A DNA stretch of 64,000 bases from Trametes villosa. Lineage: Eukaryota; Basidiomycota; Agaricomycetes; Polyporales; Polyporaceae. Where the stretch lies: contig PUDQ02000001.1 of assembly GCA_002964805.2 (NCBI GenBank), positions 4,984,001 through 5,048,000 on the forward strand. The letters are read 5' to 3'. The notes under the pieces were generated by a model. That model was not told where the DNA came from, ran no database searches, and was given only the letters and a program-made list of their open reading frames with translations. Shown one piece after another: positions 56,622-64,000 of this stretch (within the stretch, counting starts at the first letter, position 1; the number at the start of each line of letters is the position of its first letter). The translations under genes were made by a program, and so were the position numbers.

Positions 56622-57247
56622 TGGTGCGACCGCTCCTTCACCCTGCTCTCCCTCTTTCTCTTTCCGGTCTTTGGCATGATCATTATGCACATGCTATGCT
56701 ATCGTTTGCACTGTATCCTTGGTATAATGCGCCGCCACCCCTCACTCAGCTCCTATTACTTACCTTAGACACAACTGATGTATCATTATTCCACGGATTA
56801 TCCACTTAGTATGCTCTAGAGTAGTTCTGCTTCACTGTATAAAACCAATATCGGACGTTCGCCGACCTAATGATATGCCCCACCCATCTAGCTCGTTGGC
56901 CGGCGTTGCAAGGAATGTACACGGTGATGTTCGAGCAACAGCCCCCCTGCACCAGCACTCGAGGCGCCAGTATTGCGCTGGAACACCCGGGAAGAAGTAT
57001 AGGAACTCGCAGGAACAGAAGCAATGCAGCGTCGCACTGATAACACAGAATGAGGGGCTTACTGTATGCTTCCAGTGCACGGCATCTTCATACATGCAGC
57101 ACACTCAGACCGGAGTACATAGGCGTTGTGTGAGTGGATCCTTCCTTCTGAAATCATCGTTACATCGGAGTGGTACTGCATAACCGTCCGCAACCGGTCT
57201 CCTCATGCGCGCATGCCCCGCATGCTTCTGCACGTTTGTATCCCCGC
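56622..57247. other. Intergenic, convergent 3' ends of RIM2 and ARP2
   Basis: 626 bp, AT-richer, no gene seen. Confidence 0.55.
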
Positions 57248-58768
57248 CTAGTTCTCGCCGCGGCCGAGCTTGTCGAGCGCGCGCACGCCCTGCTCAAACC
57301 ACTCCTCGCGCGACACCCAGAACTCCTCGCGGTTCTTCATGATGTCCGCGAGCACCGCACCGCCGAGGAAGACCATGTGTTTCCGGCGCGGCGGGTCCTC
57401 GATGCGGATCTTGAATTTCTGTGGGCGTATATGTGGTGAGAAACGGGAGAGGCGAGGGGGAAAGCAGGCGCACGTTGAGCCGTGTGGGGTCGCCGTTCAG
57501 CACCCGTGTGAGGTACAGCTGCTTCATCTCCTTCTCCAACCGACTGGGCAGTCCGGGGTACATACTCGAGCCGCCGGAGAGGACGACGTGCTTGTAGAGC
57601 TCCGTTCGTACATCAACGGCGGCCGCTTGGATCGTTTGGAAGAGCATTTCTGTGTGATAGTTCTGAGGATAGCTGTGCCCACGACTACACATGCGTGCTT
57701 ACCTGCTACGCCAGGCTGCTCAACGTCGACAAGGTGAGGCTGGAACATGCATTCTGGTGCCTCGAATCGCTCCGACCCGATTTTGATTACTCGGCCGTCA
57801 GGAAGCTATGCCGTCATTAGCGGTGGCGGCCGTAATAAGTTGGGAAGTATCACTCACCGTGTAACTCTCGACCAGCGTCGTCGTCTCCTCGGCTAGCCGC
57901 GTGTCCAGGTCAAGGTCGTAGCTCACGTAGCATAGCTTCTCCTTGATCTCCCGCACCGTCTCGAAGTCCGCTGTCCGGTTGAACGCGTACCCGCGCATGA
58001 GCAGCAGCTTGATCAGATAGCGCGTGACGTCCCGTCCGGCAATGTCGAGTCGGCGTGTTAGGTGGGGGAGCGCGAAGCCGTCGTACACGGGCACAATATG
58101 CGTTACACCGTCTCCAGAGTCCACGACCACACCCGTGGTAAGACCTGGCCAGCATTGGCATCCCTGAGTTGCTGGGGATTACGGGGCATATTCGGGACAG
58201 GGGACACACCTTGCGCGTAGAGCGTAAGTACAGCCTGGATAGCGACGTACACGCCCTGGAAGCCGTACTCCTCGAACATGACCTGGGCCATGCGTTGTCT
58301 GTTGACCTTCGGGTTCATGGGCGGCTCGGTGAGGAGGACCTTCCGGCCCTGGGTGTCGACGCGCAGCTTCTCGTCGAAGGTGTAGTCCCATAGCAGCTTC
58401 ATGTCCTCCCAGTTCCGCACAATACCGTGCTCCATCGGCTGTGTGACCTGCAGGTAGTTGCGGTTCTCCGCGGCCTCGTCGCCGATCATGACATCCTTGA
58501 TCACCGCGGACCCGGCGACGCGCTCCTCCGCACGTAGGATAGGCCGGCCGACGATAGAGGGAAACACTGTATATTCCATGTGTTTAGCGAATAAGTTGCA
58601 AACGCTCCGCAGGAATACTGCAGCGCACCATGCTCGGGGAAGTTAGACCCCGCATATCCCACTTTCACGAACTGCGCGCGGACGGTGAGTACTCCAGCGA
58701 AGACAGGTGATGGGGAGAACGCTCACGCCGGTACCGTTATCGACGACGAGGGGCACTGAGGGGTCCAT
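57248..58768 (-). CDS. ARP2: Actin-related protein 2 (Arp2/3 complex)
   Basis: Nucleates branched actin with Arp3. ATG 58768 gives [14 protein letters not shown] (phosphate loop 1), interrupted by an intron. Then [74 protein letters not shown] with [40 protein letters not shown] (phosphate loop 2), [40 protein letters not shown] and [20 protein letters not shown]. The C-terminus [10 protein letters not shown] ends at TAG 57248-57250. These phrases, in particular [13 protein letters not shown] and [20 protein letters not shown], identify Arp2 rather than actin or Arp3. Confidence 0.95.
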
Positions 58769-59036
58769 GGTAGAGCGTAGGCAGTGTTATCGTGGAGGTG
58801 GTCGTGGTCGATGTCGAAGATGGCGCAGCCGACGCGCGCTCGCGGCTCATCGCGGCGCTTGACCCGCGCGGCGCGTCGCGCGCCGCCACTCTCCTCCGTC
58901 TCTCACTCGTTCTCGTTCTCAGTCCGGTCTGTTCTGCTAGTCGTCTCTCGCGTCGTGCTCGGTGTTATACGCGCTGGCCAGGAATCTATAGGCGTACTCG
59001 GTCTGCACTCGCTCGCCCGGGCGCGCTCGACCATCA
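58769..59036. promoter_or_regulatory. Bidirectional promoter between ARP2 and NTO1-like gene
   Basis: 268 bp separate the two start codons. The stretch is GC-rich with CT tracts (58893-58940) and no TATA box on either strand. Confidence 0.6.
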
Positions 59037-62000
59037 TGGCTCGCGGAGGTGCTTCCCCCGCGCCAAATGCTTTACCGAAGGTCTCGTTTGTACGAGTAAC
59101 CGACGAGGTGACACAACAACCTCCTGGAGTGCATGATCATATTGCGCGATCATACGGCTGTACGTGCGTACGCTTGACCGCGCGAAGTAGTGGCTCAGCC
59201 CTTTCGCAGACAATGACTTCAACGACGAGTTCATACGGCCGGAGGAGCACTACATTCGGTACATAGGTGCGCAGTCTCATTCGTCCATATCTACACGTGT
59301 CAATTTATGCACACCAGAGCCTCTTGAAAGCGATCTCGCTACGCAGGTGGAATATGACATGGACGAGCAAGGTACATTTGCCGCTTGGACGGTCTAGCGC
59401 GCGGGGAGTACTGACCTATTGCTGTTTCACTGCGCAGACCAAGAGTGGCTGGACGCCGTGAATGTCGAGAGGAAGGCTCAGCAACTGGACAAGGTGTCCT
59501 ACGAGACCTTTGAGATTGTCATGGACCGGCTAGAGAAGGAATGGTTCGACCTGGTAAGTTCTTCTGGATCAGCCACCCATACCCGACGCGTGAACGCGCT
59601 TCCTACAGTCGAAGAATATCCCCAAGTCCGACATGGCACTCCCCTCCGAAGATTCAACTTGCGCTATATGCGATGACTCCGAAGGAGAGAACACCAATGC
59701 TATTGTGTTCTGCGACGGCTGCAATCTTGCCGTGCATCAAGGTAGGTCGGGCGCTGGCCTTCCAATGAGCATACTCACAACGTAAATATAGACTGTTATG
59801 GCGTGCCATACATTCCCGAGGGGCAATGGCTGTGCAGGAAGTGCACCGTATCCCCGGAAAACCCAGTGGTAGGCTTCCAAGGTCCGCACTAGTTCTCAGG
59901 AATGTCACTGAACGGCCGCCACAGTCCTGTATCCTGTGCCCAAATGAAGGTGGCGCCTTCAAGCAGACTGTGTCTGGGGACTGGGTCCATCTGCTGTGTG
60001 CTATCTGGGTTCCTGAAACTGCGGTGGCCAACGACGTCTTCATGGAACCTATCACCGGGGTGGAGAAGATATCCAAGCAGCGTTGGAGACTGGTCAGCGC
60101 GTCGTCTAGTACTAGCGTTGACCCTTTGCTAAGCTATACTAGAGGTGTGCAGTGTGTGATATCCGAGAAGGCGCATGCATACAATGCTCCAAGTCGTCAT
60201 GCTTCACCGCCTTCCACGCAACATGCGCCCGAAAGGAGAAGCTCCTGATGCCGATGAAAGCCACCCAAGGGTCGGAAGCTCCCACTCTGGCGTGCTACTG
60301 CGAGAAGCACTTGCCGGTAAGCCGGGTCGTTGTGCTACTTTGACTATCGATTAGAAACCACTCACCTGATATGCCTGTAGCGAGAACAGCAGGAAGTGCG
60401 AGCTGCTGCTCTGAGAGCGCAGCTCACGGAAGACTCGGATGCCGATGGCGGACAGGTGAACTCCAAGTCCAACAAAACAGCTCGCGCGTATGCGAAGACG
60501 TATAAGCCCGGGCCACCGCTGGTACCACGCATCATCGTCAACCGGATACTACAGTATATCTCTCGAATACCCGTCCGCCACAAACCAGAGTTCGTGCAGT
60601 TGGTCTGTAGGTATTGGAGCCTAAAGCGCGAGGCGCGTCGCGGAGCACCGCTACTCAAACGACTACACCTGGAGCCTTGGACAGCGCTGTCCGGTAGCAA
60701 ACATCAGACGGATGAGGAAAAGGCGATGAAGCTCGACGTACGTACTCTTCACTTCCCCTCAGTCATTGCTGCTAAAGTTGGTACCTTTCAGCACATGAGA
60801 CGACTGCGCCTGGAGCTTGAGCGCGTTCGGTTGATTGCTGACGTGATCCGACATCGCGAGAGCACGAAGCAAAGGCAGCAAGAGCAGAATCAGCTCGTTC
60901 TCTCGCGGTTCTTCTTCTCACACGAACCTGCGCTCAGGTTCACCTTTGAGAAGATCCTCAGGTTCGGACGTGATGTCAGTGCTGGATCGGACGGCATGCT
61001 GATGAGATGAGCAGTTACGACCGCCAGGACTACTTCAAGTCTCCTGTGAACAAGAGCGAAGTGCCTGACTACTACGACGTCATCAAGGAGCCTATGTGCT
61101 GGGATACCATCGACCAGAAGCTAGATAGTCATGAGTATCTCGACCTCCCGCAGTTCAAGGTACGGCGGTAAATCCTCCACAAAATGTCTCCGATGCTTAC
61201 GTCGCGCAGCGAGACGTTGAGCTTGTGGTCGCGAACGCGATAGCTTACAACCAGGCCAACACCCCCTTCTACAAGACTGCGTCGCGAATCCTAGGCAACT
61301 TACCCCATCTCTTCGCGGACCTTGACAGGGCGCTGTCCATTCCGCCCAGTGGTCCCAAGTTAGAGCAGATCGACAACGTTCACAGCCTACTCGATGGTAT
61401 CCCGCCGAACGGAGACTCAACAGAAGAGCACCTGACAAGCGAGCATCTCCTTTCGCAGACCCCGTCAGAGGAGCCACTTCCTCCCATTGGCGACCTCGAA
61501 CCTCCTCTGCCGCTCCTGGAGCTCCTTGTCTCCGAAGAGCTCGTCAGGCAGGACACGAACGTCGTCATGATGTCCCAGCCGATCGTCTCTCTCCTCAGCT
61601 ACGAGATGCCGAATATCCGACCTCCCGCCCCGCCACAGCCTCCTCCCAAGCCCAAGCCGAAGACGGCGGAGAGCGAGTCCGGGAAGGGGAAACGCCCGCC
61701 TATGGACCGGAAAGCCGCGCTCGAGCGCAAACGGCAAGAGCGCCTGCGCGCCCTGGAATCAGGCAGCTCGCCCAGCGTCAGCACGCGCCCCAAGATCGAC
61801 CGCAAGGCCGCGCTCGAGCGCAAGCGGCTGGAGCGCCTGCGCGCCCTCGATGACTCGCCCGGCTTCCGTGCGCCGCGGACGCGCGCCGCGATGGCTGCAG
61901 CGGCGGCGTTCGAGGCGGAGGCTACCGAGAGCTCCCAGGCGCCGGAATCCGAGGCTCCCGCAGAGTCGTCGTCTACGGCGGAGGTGGCGGAGGAGGGCGC

Positions 62001-64000
62001 GAGTGTGTCGTCGGTACAACCCAAGAAGAAGCCGAGGCGGTCTATGCTTCCTGCCCCTCAGGCGCCCGCGCTCATTGTGGACAACGTCGACAACCGCAAG
62101 TCCTTCACGATGTTCGAGCATGGGTGGATACTTCCTCCGGACCAGAAGCGTGGCGGCCGCGCTCCGAAAGAGCGGCAACCTCTCCCGCCGCCCAAGAAGA
62201 AAGCGAAGCACTGTGAGTAGCTCCTTGTGCAGCCTGATGTCGCGCGTTTTGTGCTAACCAGTCGGCAGCACACGAGAAGTCCCGCCTCTCCGTTTCCAGT
62301 TCGGCTCTCGGAGAGGGGACTTGGTCTCATGCAGCGGCGGGAGAGGCGCCCGAACAAGCAGAGCACGAGGTTGCGACATCCGACGTCCATGAAAGCGCAT
62401 CGATGGCCGGGGACACCTCTGCTACAGGAATCTTACCTGAGGCCATCCCTGGCTCGTCCACATTGCTTGGTGACCAAGCGACTCACGAAGACCCGTCCGA
62501 ACGCGTGCCAACGCCAGAAGCTCACCCTCCCGCCCCGCCACCAGTCTCGGATAGCATACCGGTAGAGCCCATCCCCGCCCGCATCCCCTCTCCCGAACCG
62601 ACGGTCACCCTACAGCCTTCTGTTGAGGCGGAAGCGTCGTCTGTACCAGAAGTGCCCATGGAGGTTGACGAGCCTCTTGCCGAGATTCCCCCTGTCGTAG
62701 AGGTGCCTGCTACCACCGTTGACCCGGAGCCACCGCACGAGGAAGAGGTGGAAGTCCTGGAGGTGCCCTTACATGATATGGAGCGGGCTGAAGCATCTAG
62801 TCTCGAGCTCCAAGGCTCTTCGGAACCAGAGCCAGAGGCACAGCCTGCGCCTGAACCAGAACCGGAGGCGGAGCAACAACCCGAGCCAGAGCCCGAACCG
62901 GTGCCAGAGCCGGTGCAGGCTGAAGAGCCACCGCAAGAGGAGGAAGAGGAAGAAGACATCGGTCCGATCAAGATTATCTACATTGACGAGCTCGACACGC
63001 CTGCAACGCGGCGCGAGAAGAACCTGCTCAAGAAGCTCCAACGGCAAGCTGCCCGTGAGGCGCGCGAGGCTGCTGCTGCTGCCGCCGCCGCCCCTCGCGC
63101 GGGCCCGTCGCGGCTTTCCTCGAACGCGTTAGATGACGACGACTCAGACCTAACCGATCTCTCGGACAACGAGGAGGGCGGGGAGATCCCGAGCGCGGCG
63201 CGTCCGGGCGTCCTGCAGCGGCCTACTGAGGGCCCGCTTGTGGTCCGGTCGTCGAGGCGCGGGCCCCCGAAGCCTGTTCAGGAGGTGGAACCCGGTTCGA
63301 TCACCGTGAGGCCGGGCGAGAAGCTCGAGGGCGGGACGCTAGGTACGCTGCCTGTTTTTCTCTCGCGATGTTGTACTAACGGTCTCTTGTCCCCTTTCCT
63401 AGTGTGGGCCAAGATCGGTGAGTAGCGCGTCCCAGGGCCGTGTTGCGCAGCGTGCTAATCCTTGACGCAGAGTCATTCCCGTGGTGGCCAGCGGTCGTGT
63501 TCGAGGAAGACGACCCGGAAGTGCCCGAGAGCGTCGCCGCACGCGCACCCCCGCGCGAGCCCGACCTCGAGCTCGTCCGCTTCTACGAGAAGAAACACGT
63601 CAACAACTGGTACCTCACCCCCTCCTCCACTCATTGGCGGCCGCTGACTGCGTCTCTAGGGCATGGGTGCGCCATCGGAACATGCGCTACCTTGGCGAGG
63701 ACGACTGTGAGTGCCCTCCGCTGCGCGTTCTCACTTCTAGGCGGCCGCTGACGGCTAACTACGCGATATACCAACAGCACTCGATGCGCTCATGCTCGCA
63801 CCGACGAGCAAGTACCAGCGCTGGCGGAGCGCCACGCGGCGCACGGAGTGCCGCAACGCATACCAGTACGTCTTCCTTCCTCATGCTATCACTGCTGTCA
63901 CTGAGCACCCACTGCGCTGCAGGGATGCGCTTGCAGAGATGGAGGCGGAGCACGAGGCGCAGGCGCGAGCGGCGGGCCAATCGGGAGAGGCTGGCAGCGA
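59037..64000 (+). CDS. NTO1: BRPF-like NuA3 scaffold (EPcA-PHD-zinc knuckle-PHD-bromodomain-PWWP), 3' partial
   Basis: Chromatin reader that anchors a MYST acetyltransferase (NuA3 in yeast, MOZ/MORF-HBO1 with BRPF in animals). ATG 59037 gives [20 protein letters not shown]. The enhancer-of-polycomb-like part reads [19 protein letters not shown] and [20 protein letters not shown]. The double PHD follows: [20 protein letters not shown] with [81 protein letters not shown] bromodomain (about 61015-61300) has [20 protein letters not shown] and [17 protein letters not shown] long disordered part has two basic RKAALERKR repeats (about 61709 and 61804) and a Pro/Glu tract (62820-62960). A PWWP domain begins [17 protein letters not shown] near 63471. 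The reading frame runs off the window near 64000. Confidence 0.92.

Overview
The window is nuclear DNA from a basidiomycete fungus, most likely a wood-decay agaricomycete close to the polypores (inference). It is GC-rich. Genes are split by many introns of about 50-70 bp with GT(A/G)NGT donors. The families present are typical of mushrooms: laccase, a DUF6533 seven-helix protein, F-box/LRR proteins, MYND zinc-finger proteins and a small secreted cysteine-rich protein. No viral gene, CRISPR array or bacterial feature was seen.

Left flank (1-9.8 kb) is ordinary. It holds a BCS1-like AAA ATPase (5' end outside the window) whose tail is built from in-phase Lys/Glu micro-exons, a dynamin-related GTPase (DNM1 type, minus) and a dipeptidyl aminopeptidase (S9B, plus). 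The last two are divergent from a 227-bp shared promoter.

The middle (9.9-42 kb) is an accessory region. Its backbone is seven MYND genes, all on the plus strand, starting at 12822, 18697, 20951, 30950, 32921, 34728 and 39992. They share a conserved intron in front of the second half of the zinc finger, an unusual zinc-ligand spacing and, in most copies, a C-terminal box I cannot assign. Copy 6 is split by a 916-bp non-autonomous DNA element with an 8-bp target-site duplication, long inverted repeats and two internal tRNA-like Pol III units. Between the copies lie a DUF6533 gene, two F-box/LRR genes (one with an apparent frameshift), a protein methyltransferase of the METTL21/EFM type, and a 1.2-kb inverted duplication carrying two copies of a secreted cysteine-rich protein gene around a J-domain gene. 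Three further stretches look partly coding but could not be assigned.

Right flank (42-64 kb) is mostly conserved: an ArAE/DUF2421 membrane protein, an NmrA-like protein, a small heat-shock protein, a laccase, the Pol III subunit RPC25, the mitochondrial pyrimidine-nucleotide carrier RIM2, actin-related protein ARP2 and a BRPF-like NTO1 scaffold protein cut off by the window end. ARP2 and NTO1 are divergent from a 268-bp promoter.

Gene models were spliced by eye. Starts, stops and most exon joins were checked by frame, but exact exon edges should be tested with RNA data.
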